Source of the DNA: Uloborus plumipes
Taxonomy: Eukaryota > Arthropoda > Arachnida > Araneae > Uloboridae
Reading direction: 5' to 3'
DNA length: 64,000 nt
Assembly (NCBI GenBank): GCA_038373865.1
Contig: JAXGGA010005204.1
Location: 16,329-80,328, forward strand
Shown here: positions 43,082 to 54,766 of the stretch, piece by piece
Numbering within the stretch: position 1 is the first letter of the stretch
Layout of the letters: every line of letters starts with the position of its first letter
Translations under genes and position numbers: made by a program
The notes under the pieces: generated by a model
Databases searched by the model: none
Told to the model about the DNA's origin: nothing
Seen by the model: the letters and a program-made list of their open reading frames with translations, nothing else

Positions 43082-44362
43082 GAATGTGGGAGTAAGTGAA
43101 ACAATTAAGATAACTTAAATTCTTCGAAACGAACAAATTGGAAATTTAAAAGCAAATAAAACATGAATAATACATTTTCTACTAAATCTTACATTGAAAT
43201 ACTATTTTTTGTTATCTTTGGCAGTAAATTTGTGCCTTCAAAATGTGAAAAATTTTCACTTATTTTTTTCATAGGACCAAGTGAAAGATAAAAAACTTTT
43301 CTAAATATGTCTTGCTTGATTGTTCAAAATGCTTTTTGATCAAATGAATAAAAAAAAACAAATGAATAAATAAGAAAAGAAAGAGCGAATAAATAAATGA
43401 TTAATACGTGAGAAAAGATAAATGAGTGAAAAAAAATAGTGAATAAATAAGAAAAAAGTGAATGAATGAATAATGAAATGAAGAAACGGAAATGAAATCA
43501 CAAATGAATATGTAATTGAGTTATTAAATAATTGAATCGGTAGACAAATTGAACTAACACACTTTGCCCCATCCACTTCCTCCCGCATGCTTTCGACTGA
43601 TTGTATGAAAAATTTGATCTGTGCTTTGATTTTCTAAGACAACTGTTTCCTGACTGAAGTAGATTACACATGTTACTACATAGTTAAAATATTGCCAGAT
43701 AGGTGGCACTAAAAACAAAGTAAATATCCCTCAATTTTACTTTGTCCCACGTTTTCCTATTAGTAGAGAGACTGTGGTAGAAAAGATAGCCGGAAACTGC
43801 ATTTTGTGATAAACTCATGAAAGTTGGTATGCATGTAGACAATGAATTTATAAACATTTTTATAAGGGGCGCCATTTCAAAATTCACCCCTCCCCCTCTC
43901 TAGCGGTCATTTTTGGGTCAAAAATTGCAAAGCTTTTCTTATGTCTTTTTAGAAAAATACCCTTTGTATCCTGTTTTGGAAGTTATATTATGTTAAATAA
44001 AGTTTAAAAGACCATCAAAATAGCTTGAAACTCATTAATTTTATCTTTACTGATTTTTGTTAACGAAGCTTAAATTTATCAAAATCTTACGCATTTTTTT
44101 GAGGGGAATCTTCAAAAATGTCCAACTATGTATTTGAAAGTACTACATTAAATGTATGTCTATATTAAGTATATGTATTCGAAAAACAATTTAACTGCAT
44201 TAAAATCCCAAAAATCCGAAACATTGGATAACCGGAATACATTTTTTAAAATTTAACTATAAAAATTTATTGCAAAACTAAGAATAAAAATAGAAATTAG
44301 AAATCATTAACAAAGCTAAAACTTTTTCAAAACTTAAAATAAACTTTTAGATTGCTATTTAA

Positions 44363-44364
<2 letters not shown>
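43080..44364. other. Intergenic stretch
   Basis: Contains AATAAATGAATA-type low-complexity DNA at 43345-43470. No gene or element recognised. Confidence 0.45.

Positions 44365-44420
<56 letters not shown>
44365..44420. repeat. (AT)n microsatellite
   Basis: About 27 uninterrupted AT dinucleotides. Confidence 0.97.
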
Positions 44421-44422
<2 letters not shown>

Positions 44423-44967
44423 TAGTTTAATTAAAATTAAACCGGTTTTCTTTATGGCTAAAAATAATAATCAGAAAACTTGAAGCATTTTGAAAAGAAA
44501 TACGCGATGTAATGGAAATTGCACTCACATTCAGCTGGATTATAAGTTACGCATACACTTGTAAAGTGGGAGGGGGGGACACGAGCATGTTTTTCATTCA
44601 ACTGCAGAATTCAATATTGAAAGCTTTAAAAGAAATTTCAAGTTTTTTTATCTCATTGGCCGATTTGTGGCGTTTGTTCTCTAATTCTAAAGGAAGTAAG
44701 AAGAAGAAAAATAATTGATAACTGCAATAAAAAAGTTAGTGCTATGTTAATAAAGCAAACAATATCTCCACTACTTATCAAACTGTGCTTCTATTGAAAA
44801 GTAATCCTTTATTACGACAGCAAGAACTAAATCAATACAAATTTGAGCAAGTAATTATATACAATAAGTGATTAGGTATAATGATTATGCTGACCAAGAC
44901 ATCTTTCCCGGAGAATCCTTGCATAAAACGGCATCAAACCATTGTACTTTTTTCAAGAATTCATTTA

Positions 44968-46669
44968 GGGTGAGTTCTGGTAAGTGCGTACCCTTTTTTG
45001 CAAAGTTCATGTTCTCAGGGATGCTGCTCTGTTGAAAAATCTTGTACACTCACAATTTTTTTTTAGTTTTCTTTCCAGATCCTTTACTAAGCTTTTCAAG
45101 CATATAATATGTCAAATAAACCATAAGCATAGGTTTTGTGACCTGGTTTATGACACCTATTCTAAGGTACGCACTTTCCCTACCTAGCGGGGTAAGTGCG
45201 TCCACCTTAAATTATGTGAATATGAGCAGTAAAAAACTTCTGGCACATATTAAATATGTTAGGTAGTTGCCTTGGGATAATTCCTAATACTAGAGATCAG
45301 CACTTGCTTGCATGGATGAAACGCAATCAGTGATATTCCACGTGTCTTGGGAACAACTTTGATTTGAAGATTGAGAGAGTTGTGTCTGTGATTCTTTCTC
45401 TGTCCTTTTAATAAGACCAAGTGAGCAAATGTAAGTTGTTTTTATTTAGTAATAATCACTCATAGTCTACATAGTTTATTTTGGTTTAATACATTAATCA
45501 GTCTGTGTTTAAGCCAGGGTTCGCACTTACCCCTTCTTAAATGTAAGATGAGACATGTGCGTTCAATAGCGTTGTTGTAAGTGCGTACCCCTGTGATTTT
45601 CTTTAATTCTATTTGTATGGTAGATCGTTAGGTGACCTGAGTGAACAATTCGTTTTTTTTTTTTTTTTTCGTTTTTTTTTTTGAATAAATACGGTTTTAA
45701 AATATTTTTCTTATTAGAATCAGCAGCAGTAAGAAAAAACACAAAATAAAGAGAAAAAAAAAGAGAATAATTGATCATGATGTGATACTTGTACTTTTTT
45801 TTTCTTGTACATTCAAATAGTTTTTCACAACGTGTTCTTTAATTTTCTTAAATATAATTTTTTCATTAGTCCACCTTCGTTTATTGAATCAGTTGGTTCC
45901 TTATTTAGTGCTTCACTTAATTTCATTGCTTCATTTGTCATTCTGGTTTAAATTAAGTATAGCTCATGATCGCTATTTTCAACGAAAAATGTACTAACTG
46001 ATATCTAAAAGCCAATATATTTCAGAGGTAATGAATAAAATTGAAATCTCATGCCGCATTCAATGTTAATATAAATACTTGATGGAAATGACGTCGGATT
46101 TATAATCGGTTTATAAAAGAGTTAAAGCAAAATTAAAGGTGAATTACGAGAGTCGGATTTTCCACGTAATGGTACACACTTGCCTCATCATAATGGTACG
46201 CACTTGCTCCACATAATAGTACGCATATGCCTCATGATAGTGGTACGCACTTGCCCCATCATAATGGTACGCACTTACCCCCACCTTACTTTAAAGAAAG
46301 GGAAAGTGCGTACCGTCATATAAACAAATTTTAGTTAGAGTATTTGATCAAAATACCCCATGTATGTTATTAGTAGCTATTACTTAAAAGAAACAACTTG
46401 CATTTCTTGACTTCATTTGCTTGGTATGACTACAAGAGAAACTGAAACAAAACCTTCTCAATCTTTACTTAAGAGTTTTTTTGAAGATATTTAAGTTATC
46501 CCTGATTGTGTTTCGTCTATTGAATCCAGGCCTGAATTCTACCTATTGAAATTATCATTAGACAGTTATCTAACATAGTCGATGTGTTGCAGAAGCCATT
46601 TCAAGACAGTGTTCATATAATTCCCAGTGGACGCACTTACCCCGTGGACGCACTTACCAGAACTCACCC
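44968..46669. mobile_element. TA-flanked element with GTAAGTGCGTACC repeats
   Basis: Left GGGTGAGTTCTGGTAAGTGC and right GCACTTACCAGAACTCACCC are near-perfect inverted repeats, with TA outside both. The interior repeats GTAAGTGCGTACC or its inverse (45170-45190, 45510-45600, 46165-46320, 46625-46655), including tandem ATAATGGTACGCACTTGCC units. No transposase frame. On the - strand it splits the pseudogene between IETK and LNEFLKK, which are in one frame when it is skipped. Confidence 0.83.
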
Positions 46670-47504
46670 TAATTTAGTTTCTATGAGAAGCATTTTTGAC
46701 TTATTTAATCACGATTAGATTGTGGCGGTTCTTTTACTGAAAGATATGCTGGATTTATAAATGATTGGTAAGTAAGGGACCTTTTCAGAGGATAATATTT
46801 CGTGAAATATAAGAGGAATTTTTGAGCCTTGCCTGCTGAGGTGACGCGTGCTGAAACGTTCAAATGCTTGTTCCATGGAAAGAGTTGTGCTGCTAGAGTT
46901 ATGATCAAGATTGTCGTATGCGGCGGCTGTTAAAACACCGGCCATGAAATGTGGGGGAAATGTAGCTTTATATTTATCAAGTTTTTCAACTGATGCTTTG
47001 CAGAGTCCTGTAGAAATTCTTAAAAGCCTTGGGTAAGAAATGCAGTTCCAAACTATGCATTCCGTTAAAAAAGACTTTTTCTTCTAGTCTGTGCATGTAC
47101 TTTCATAGCTAAATAAGCGGGTTTAATTGTTCCTTCTCCACTTGATGCTTGATAGTTTGTTTTGTAGCTTTGCTTGAAGTATATGTATGTTAAAAAATAT
47201 CAACTGACAAATTTTAAGCAATGTTTGAAAAAGAGGACCATCAATATTGCAAGCACCATATAACAAGCTATTTATAAAGGATAGAAGAAGAACAACAACA
47301 GCTTCTTACTGACATGACTCTTCAAATTCTCCTTGAAAGCTGACTGCTATCTTTCAAATGCTCCCCCTAAAGGAATTCGCTTCCATGTCACTTGCGACAG
47401 CATCTTCAAAAATGCTAGTACAGAAAACACGTCTTGATCCACTCGCAGCACCTTTAAGAATTAAAATATATTCCCGTACTGATTTCTCTGCACGCATATC
47501 GCAC

Positions 47505-47831
47505 CCTTGCTAAAAAAAAAAGTGCCACAACTCAAAAATTGTAATTTTTGAGTTATGACCGTCATTAGACGTAGTTTACATGTCTCTACCAATCTTCAAA
47601 AGAGCCAGAAGTTGCATTGAAAAATCAGCCGCCAACTGAAATGCCACATCTTTAGTTGTCGTCCAACCGTCGTAGAGTAACGTGCGTAACTAACGATCAT
47701 AGTTTGAGATGTATCGGTCTTCATATTGACAAATTCAAAAATACTAAAATGTGCCTAGTTAGCCCGGAAACAGTTTTTTGCAATTCCTGGAAAACGCAGT
47801 TTTTTGAGCTGTGGCACTTTTGTAGCAAGGA
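47505..47831. mobile_element. Small element with CCTTGCTA and GTGCCACA ends
   Basis: Left CCTTGCTAAAAAAAAAAGTG then CCACAACTCAAAAA; right inverse TTTTTTGAGCTGTGGCAC then TTTTGTAGCAAGG. An additional hairpin AACTCAAAAATTGTAATTTTTGAGTT is at 47527-47552. It interrupts the pseudogene after the ILSHFGHGH segment. No clear target duplication. Confidence 0.62.
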
Positions 47832-48503
47832 TGCGTTATGTCCATGTCCAAAGTGTGATAATATCTTTCCTCTTAGCTTGGTATTGTAAACATCATTAGC
47901 AAATATAGTTTCGATTGATAAATTATGTAAGTGTATAGATCTCAGGATGCTGGCGGAACGGAGCCTTGGGCCGCTTGCCTGGGAACATGGAATGATTTTA
48001 AAGGAACACTGGCAATAGGACTGGACAATGGGGTGTGTCCGAGCCGAAAAGGTGTTGGCAGCGATAAAAAAGTAGAGAGGTGGAAGGAATTCACTTTCCA
48101 AATCACCTATTTAATATTGCGCGAAGACGCTGAGCAGAAGAAGAGAGAGGGTTAGGTCTTGTTGAAAATACGTGTTGTTTTGTACTCTTCTGAAGTTGTG
48201 TATGAGTTAAATAAGTTTTCTTCAAATAATTGTGCGGGAACAATGCAGTTCATAGCTACATGGAAGATACAATCAATTTAGCTCATTACTGGCGTTGGCA
48301 CGGTGTCAAATCAAGTTTACTATAAGTAGCATAAGTTTTCAATTCTTTCAGAATAATATTTTAGTAAAATGGACATTCTGAAAACTAGACACTTGTTACC
48401 TTTGTTAATTCGTACATCTTGTATGTAATTACTTGAGACTGGGCTATTCCTTCAATTAGTGAAAAAATATTTTCTCCAGAACAATCATTTTTTATCCTGC
48501 ATA

Positions 48504-50526
48504 AGGGTCATTCCATGTGAAATCAACAAGCCTCAAAACTTGACCATCACCAATTTCAAAAAAAAAAAAAAAAACATAGGGTTGAATACGTCTATAAAGT
48601 GATACAAAAAAATGATTTTTAAAATTTTTTTCAGCTGTTAGTTTTTTGTGGGGGACCTCCTAAAAAACTCGAAAAATGGCAAAAAGTCGAATTTTGGTTC
48701 ACACAAAGATTCAATTTTCTCAGCTTCTATTACAGCTAAAGTCTTTTGTTATATGTCATCTTAAAGCTCTTTAAACAAGCTTTCATATGATATGTGACTT
48801 GATAAAGTTTCGTGATGTTATTATTTCAAGGTCACCGAAAGCACTATTTGACCTTGAATATCTCAAAAAGTGCATCTTTAAAAAATCTGAAAAAAATATT
48901 ACTTCCCAATGTAGTGTATATGTGGTAAAAATTTCCGAATGGGACAGCAATGGGATCTGGATGAAAAGGGACATAGACTTTTTGCACTATTACCACTTTA
49001 TTGCAATGCCTATTGCCTATGGCTCCTGAAGATACCTGTATATAATACAGAAATATTGCAAACTGTGAAATGCAAGTTATGAGTGACGGTTGGCATATTG
49101 CACTTCTTATTTTGAGAGGTTATAAATCATTCCTGTAGCGTTTCTCCTAGGGTCCACTTTCGAAATAATAGCACTTATAGGCACATTGAAAACATTTTCA
49201 AAGTCAGGATAGTAGAAAGAGCTTGAGGGTCTATGAGGATGCAACAGCTTGATTTTTACATTTTGATTTTTTTCAGCTGTGTCTAAGAAGCACTATCCAC
49301 CAATATCCATTATGCCTGCAGGTCAATATGCTATCACTTGCATCTGATTCCTATTTAATGGCATGTTGGCATGAAACAACGAACGAAGACTCTGAGTGCC
49401 TGGTATTGTTCTTAAGGCTGTCATTTTTTTCTGGATTTCAAACCCTCTTCTGCTTCCTGTTTATAATCTACAATTGTACAATATTGAAAATTTATTGATT
49501 TGGTATGCTCATTTGCCCAATTAAACAACCGTCGTGGTGTCATGATTTGATTGTCATAAATCATTTTTGCTGACTGGCTCTAGCAAAAGGTGAACTGCTA
49601 TTGCGCCACGAGTGAGGCAGTCTGAAATTGTAACAAGATATATATTCATAAATTTTCTTATTGTTGAATCTTGAAAATGAACAATACCACCAAACCAAGT
49701 TTGATCTATTACTTCTGTGATGGAGCTGCCTCACAGTACAGAAGTAGACTGAATTTCCTTAAAATGAGTTATGAATCAGATTTCGGGATTAAAGCAGAGT
49801 GGTATTTTTTTGCCACATTCCATGGTGTGCCTTATAAATATTTGCTTTCGAAAGTGGACCCTAGGAGAAACACTACAGGAATGATTTATAACCTCTCAAA
49901 ATAAGAAGTGGAATATGCCAACCGTCACTAATAACTAGCATTTCACAGTTTGCAATATTTTTGTATTATATATCTTCAGGAGCCACAGGCATTGCAATAA
50001 AGTGGTAAGAGTGTAAAAAGTCTGTCCCTTTTCATCCAGATCCCATTGCTGTCCCATTCTGAAATTTTTACCACATATGCACTACATTGGGAAGTAATAT
50101 ATATATATTTTTTTTCAGATTTTTTAAAAATGTACTTTTTGAGATATTCAAGGTCAAATAATGCTTTCGGTGACCTTGAAATAATAACATCACGAAACCT
50201 TATCAAGTCATATATCATATGAAAGCTTGTTTAAAGAGCTTTAATGTGACATGTAACAAAAGACTTTAGCTGTAATAGAAGCTGAGAAAATTGAATCTTT
50301 GTGTGTACCAAAATTCGACTTTTTGCCATTTTTCGAGTTTTTTAGGGGGTCCCCGACAGAAAACTAACAGCTGAAAAAAGTTTTAAAAATCTTTTTTTTG
50401 TATCACTTTATAGACGTATTCAATCCTATGATTTTTATTTATTTTATTTATTTATTTATTTTTTTTTTTTTTGAAATTGCTGATGGTCAAGTTTTGAGGC
50501 TTGTTGATTTCACATGGAAGGACCCA
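48504..50526. mobile_element. TA-flanked element with long inverted arms and transposase-like remnants
   Basis: Left AGGGTCATTCCATGTGAAAT and right ATTTCACATGGAAGGACCCA continue as inverted arms of about 660-680 bp (48504-49163 and about 49850-50526). TA lies outside both ends. Ignoring the element joins LYNL to CRIKND in one frame of the host pseudogene, confirming the boundaries and the TA target. Its centre encodes fragments of one protein family on both strands (see 49100-49904). Confidence 0.85.
49100..49904. pseudogene. Transposase-like protein remnants, rearranged inside the element
   Basis: On the + strand, 49671-49904 encodes DGAASQYRSRLNF, SDFGIKAEWYFFATFHG and the C-terminal SKVDPRRNTTGMIYNLSK stop. 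On the - strand, about 49590-49100 encodes YDNQIMTPRRLFNWA, then KLLHPHRPSSSFYYP, NVFNVPISAIISK and again VDPRRN-TGMIYNLSK. From memory these are consecutive parts of a family reading DGAASQYK, DFG-AEWHFFATSHGK, NQIMTPRQLF, HPHGPS-SF-WP, ISKV. The middle piece is therefore inverted and the C-terminus occurs twice. Stops interrupt the - strand part. A transposase role is inferred from the context. Confidence 0.6.
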
Positions 50527-50850
50527 TAAGTTATAAAGTCTCGAGGAAAATTACGGTGGTACTTACGTTCTCGAGCTATGATATCAGCTTGGGTCAACTT
50601 AGCAGTGAGCATACTGTCTCCTTTTATCGACAAGCAATTTCGTATTTTTCTGTCTACTGATTTCGTCAGAACTAGATGCAACTCCTGTCCATTTTCACCA
50701 GGTGTACCACAAAACAAACAAATCTGAAAAGGATTGAGTGCATGTCTTTTTCTTCTGTCGAACTGAAGTTTGTTCTTCAAAATGTTTACTTTCGCTTGCT
50801 CTTCAAAGTTTTGTTTCAACTCTTCTGACTTTTGTACTGCTAAACCTCAA

Positions 50851-51711
50851 GCTAAAAGATTTATGCCACTTATCCCTCTTTTCAGTAAATGTTTCAGATA
50901 TGAAAAAAAAGTTCAATTTTTAATCGATAATTTGCGTAAAGTTGAGATTTTCTTACATTGTTTCGACCCTCGGTACAAGTCTTATACATTTTAAGTTGCT
51001 GGACTGCACGATAGCTTTTTTGGAGTTAATTTCTAACAGAAAATGCATTTAATCCAATTTATGTTTATTGTAATAATTTTAGAAAAACATTTCCTAGGGT
51101 ACTTGCCATTTAAAATTTCAGACTTTAACACTCAAACGATATTAAAATAAATGAATTCAAAAACAATACTTTTGAACATGTAAAACCGTACAACTATGAG
51201 TAACCGTAACTTGTGAAATATGAATATCTTTCCTAATCTCGATCCATATAATTAGTATTTGCGGGAACATCTGAACAATGACATATGTTACCATAATAAA
51301 CAGTTACTGGAAAATATCCGTCATGTTTATGAAACTACTATATTTGAAGAAGAAAATCAACAACAGCAACAATAATAAAAATAAGAAAAAAAGGAAGTTT
51401 AAAATTAAAACTTAAATTTCAAAAATTAAAACTTGACATTAACGTCTCCCCTTTTTTCCGCACTATTTGATGATGCGTGCTTAGTCATAAAAAATGAGAG
51501 GTATCATGACCGGATAATTGGACACTTCGGTCAATTAGGTTCCGGATAACCGGCACGCTACTTTGATTTAAAACCAATTTAATGTGTGTTTACATTCATA
51601 AACCTTTGATTTTTTTGGGGGGGAGGGTGGAATTCACTTCCACGAATTTATTCTTTAAAAATATCGATTTACCAAAAAAGCACTTTGTGTAGTATTTTTT
51701 TTAAATTAGAC
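50851..51711. other. Intergenic stretch
   Basis: AT-rich with a G run at 51617-51627. No gene or bounded element recognised. Confidence 0.45.
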
Positions 51712-51719
51712 TTTACGTT

Positions 51720-53853
51720 CAGGGCCGGATTAACGTCTGTTTACACCCTAGGCCAAACTTAGAAATTACGCCCCACTTCACAGACCGAACTCTATCGAAA
51801 TCGTACCCTCCCCCCTCCTCCCCCAGTGGACAAAATGATGGATGAGTTTCAAGTTTGATTTCTGTGATGATGTTCGAAAGGAGGGGGTTGAGGGGTACTC
51901 CCCCAGAAAGTTTTTAAAATTGAAGCTTAAAAAATACAATCTCAGGCCATCTGAAGCGATTTAACGGAAAATGGGATTCAGAACTCGCTGCGGAAAATCT
52001 TCGAAATTGAAGTCCTACATATGCAATTGTGAGTCATCTTTGATGATATTAGCGAAAAAAATGTGTCGGGGCTCTGCTCCACCCTTCGTCGCAAACAGGA
52101 AAGTTTTGATGAACTTTAATGATGCTGTGGGACGACGAACGTGGGCATTTTCTTGGCAGAATTTTTTGACAATTTTAAAAGTGTTAGAGGATGGCAAAAT
52201 TCAAAGGCGTTCTCCGGGAATTTTTTTTTAGAATTGTGGTCCCTAACGAAATTTTAGATGATTTTAATGAGGGGGAGGAAGGGTTGAAGTCAGAGTCACT
52301 GCTCGGGAAACTTTTTAAACTTGAAGTCCTAAAACGGAAAGATTTATTATGACGTGGAGGTGCGGGGTTCGAGAGCTTTCCCGGGAAAATTTTTCGAGAT
52401 TGAAACTTTAATATGCATTTGTAGGACCTCTACTGTATTTGGTGGTGCTGAGTGAAGGGATAAGATTTGTGGACTCTCCTCCGGAAAATTTTCGTAATTT
52501 CAGATCATTTTCAAAATGCCGGGAAGGTCGGGAATGGGGAGAGGGCCCTTCTGCACAGATGTTTAGAAGTTGAAATCTTTAATTCCTAAATGCTGAAGTG
52601 AAAGTCATCTTTGATGACGTTATGAAAAGGGATGAGGTTCGTTGAGTCTCATTCGGAATTTTTTTTTTTAATTGACGTTTCATAAAAATCAAGCTTAGAT
52701 ATAAACAAAGACCATGTCACTAAAAGCGGGTGCATTGAATCTTCCCTGAAATGTTTTTGAATTGCGATATAAATACGCAATTTTAGGCTATTTTTGGTGT
52801 AAAAAATGGGTTTAGGCTTGGAAAACGCCTTCTTCCCCCTGTTTCGCTACGTCTCTAAAGCCTTGGTTTCCAAGGAGTGAAATCGTCGATCTCTGCCGAG
52901 GCGACGGCCGCCGCCTTCTTCTGCGCATGCGCCTGAGTCGCAGATTGACGTCGCTTCACGCCACACTCCAATCAAACTGGTTCTGATTCCAGCGTGCAGT
53001 CGCGCCCGGCGTCGGCGACGATTGTCGCGTTCTATAAGAAACCAAGGCTTAACCTTTTGTTTATTCTTAAAAATGTATTGTAAAACATTCTGGCCCAATC
53101 TTTTGTCGGATGTCTATGAAAACAGTCTATGATGAATATTTTGTGCACAAAATAGGCGATGGGAGATCACTGTGGCCTCCCCAAAATTTCCTTATTCGGC
53201 GAACAATGTCTGACAATTCGGCAAATTTGAATACAGCATTGCAATATATATTTTATCTTTAAATATATCTAACATCTCTTTTCGTAGACGCAAGTATGTG
53301 GGCATACTAGTAATTTGTCATTCGGTAAACTTTCATTCAGTAAATTCATAAATTACCCCCCCCCCTCCAAAAATTTAAACTTTGGGCGCCCCTGATGATT
53401 AGCAGTCATAAACAAACATGAATTAACAAATTATTCATTGCAAAATACATACTGATATCTGATATAGATTAAAGATATCAAGAGAAGAATTGTTTCGAAA
53501 AATTTTGTAACTGAACGTTTTCTATGTCATTGCTTTTACTACAAAGTTTTTCACTTTGCCAAAATTATATTTTCAAGAAATAATTTTTCAAATCAAAGGT
53601 ATTGAAAAAGGGTCCAGAAAAAGGAATTCTCTTGACTCAAGCATACGCCCATTTCCATTTGCTTTTTATTTATTATTTATTTTTGCTCAACGGGCAGGTT
53701 GCCATCTCGTTGAAATTTTCTTATCCATTTAGTACGCGCGCCGCACTCCTTTTTTTTCAACGAACTGTTAGTTAATTTTTTCCTCCTTGATATGCGCCCT
53801 CTTTGCCTTGCGCCCCTAGGCCAGGGCCTAGGTTGGCCTAATGGGTAATCCTG
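51720..53853. mobile_element. hAT-like element, 2.1 kb, with CAGGGCCGGATTA end
   Basis: A perfect 8-bp duplication TTTACGTT (51712-51719 and 53854-53861). The left end is CAGGGCCGGATTAACGTC; the right end GGTAATCCTG is preceded by the CCTAGGCCAGGGCCTAGG motif, mirrored near the left by CCCTAGGCC. The interior holds diverged units of about 110-150 bp (GAAGTCCTA, TTTGATGA, CGGAAA(A)TTTT) but no transposase frame. A GC-rich element is nested at 52858-53049. Confidence 0.82.
52858..53049. mobile_element. Nested GC- and CpG-rich element with AAGCCTTGGTTTC ends
   Basis: About 190 bp. The left AAGCCTTGGTTTCCAAGG and right AAGAAACCAAGGCTT are inverted repeats with TA outside. The interior is strikingly GC- and CpG-rich (GACGGCCGCCGCC, GCGCCCGGCGTCGGCGACG) compared with the roughly 30-35% GC surroundings. 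No recognisable gene. Confidence 0.72.
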
Positions 53854-53906
53854 TTTACGTTGCCCTTTAAACTACAATAAACACCAACAAAGCCACTGAT
53901 TTAAGA

Positions 53907-54354
53907 AAAAAAATATTTTTGGAAAAAAAAAATAGAACCGACTTCAGTTGGAAATAGCTCTAAAAAGTAAAAAATAATTTTTTTCTTTGAACACCATCGA
54001 AACTACTTTTAAACATAAGTTTTGAAGTCGGCGCAAAAACAATGTATAGAATGTATGTCAACTACAATTTGCAACATAATTAATTTCAAGAAACTCATTG
54101 CATTGATTACCAGCACATTCGTGTACATGGTACAAATATTCTGCTGTTAATCATTGAAATGGATTCTTTGAAAATTTATATTTATAGTTGAATATGTAGT
54201 TGCGTATGATTCTTTATCACTTCGTTTTTGCGCCGACTTCAAAACTTATGTTTAAAAGTAGTTTCGATGGTGTTCAAAGAAAAAAATTTATTTTTTACTT
54301 TTTAGAGCAATTTCCAACTGAAGTCGGTTCTATTTTTTTTTTCAAAAATATTTT
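53907..54354. mobile_element. Foldback element with arms of about 160 bp, copy 2
   Basis: The arms carry ACCGACTTCAGTTGG, GAACACCATCGAAACTAC and AAGTTTTGAAGTCGGCGC, mirrored on the right. Same family as 33279-33712. The spacer is about 150 bp. Confidence 0.8.
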
Positions 54355-54410
54355 ATTTCATTCTTTTTAGTGTAAATGCACTTAAAATAATCAAAATATA
54401 GTTAAAAAAC

Positions 54411-54760
54411 CATGCAGCTATTCAAAAAAATCCTTGCAGACCTGGACTCGATCTCATTCCGTCAGGAACTTCAACCCGACGCGTTTAACCACTTGACCAT
54501 CGGGTCGCTCATTGAAGTAAGATAGCAGATATACGATAGCACATATTGTTCTAAATAACATGAAATTTTAGTTTTTCGATCATAACTTTTTTCTAGTGAA
54601 CAAATATCGTCATATGAATACATGGTACCTAAGTTAACCATCTCCTATCGATTAAAAAAAATCGTCCAAATCGGTTCAGTAGATCAGATGTTATGTGCGA
54701 ACAAACAAACAAAAAAAACATACGCTTTGAATTGAGAACCTCCTTCTTTTTTGAAGTCGG
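54411..54760 (-). repeat. Composite repeat with tRNA-like segment, copy 2 (- strand)
   Basis: On the - strand it runs CCGACTTCAAAAAAGAAGG, GGTTCTCAATTCAAAG, CGCACATAACATCTGATC, then a tRNA-like block (about 54515-54435) with the A-box-like GATGGTCAAGTGGTTAAACG and B-box-like GAGATCGAGTCC. It is about 90% similar to the copy at 55484. Confidence 0.68.
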
Positions 54761-54766
54761 GAAAAA

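Larger units (their letters stand above)
44893..50850 (-). pseudogene. Decayed gene of an uncharacterised, probably transposon-related family
   Basis: Read right to left on the - strand. A 110-codon frame (50819 downward) has CLFCG, LHLVLTK, VDRKIRNC, LTAKLTQADIIARERKYH. A frameshift follows, then LYNL at the edge of an inserted element (48504-50526). Past that the frame continues with GENIFSLIEGIAQSQVITYK (about 48480-48395). Then come NTKLRGKILSHF (about 47890-47835), LLLSFINSLL (about 47310), AYDNLDHNSSSTT (about 46925-46870), two in-frame stops, and after a second element (44968-46669) FLKKVQWFDAVL and MSWSA. From memory this order matches large uncharacterised metazoan proteins with a C-x2-C head, an LAKLS-D-I-A-E-KYH motif and DNIDHNPSST. 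Stops, a frameshift and insertions make it a pseudogene. The function of the family is unknown to me. Confidence 0.6.

Noticed and set aside
43340..43588. 82-codon hydrophobic - strand frame
   Set aside because: It derives from AATAAATGAATA low-complexity DNA; composition alone explains the Phe/Ile/Ser bias.
47721..48155. Overlapping frames on both strands near 47.7-48.2 kb as separate genes
   Set aside because: The - strand part is explained by the decayed gene plus an inserted element; the + strand frame is its shadow.
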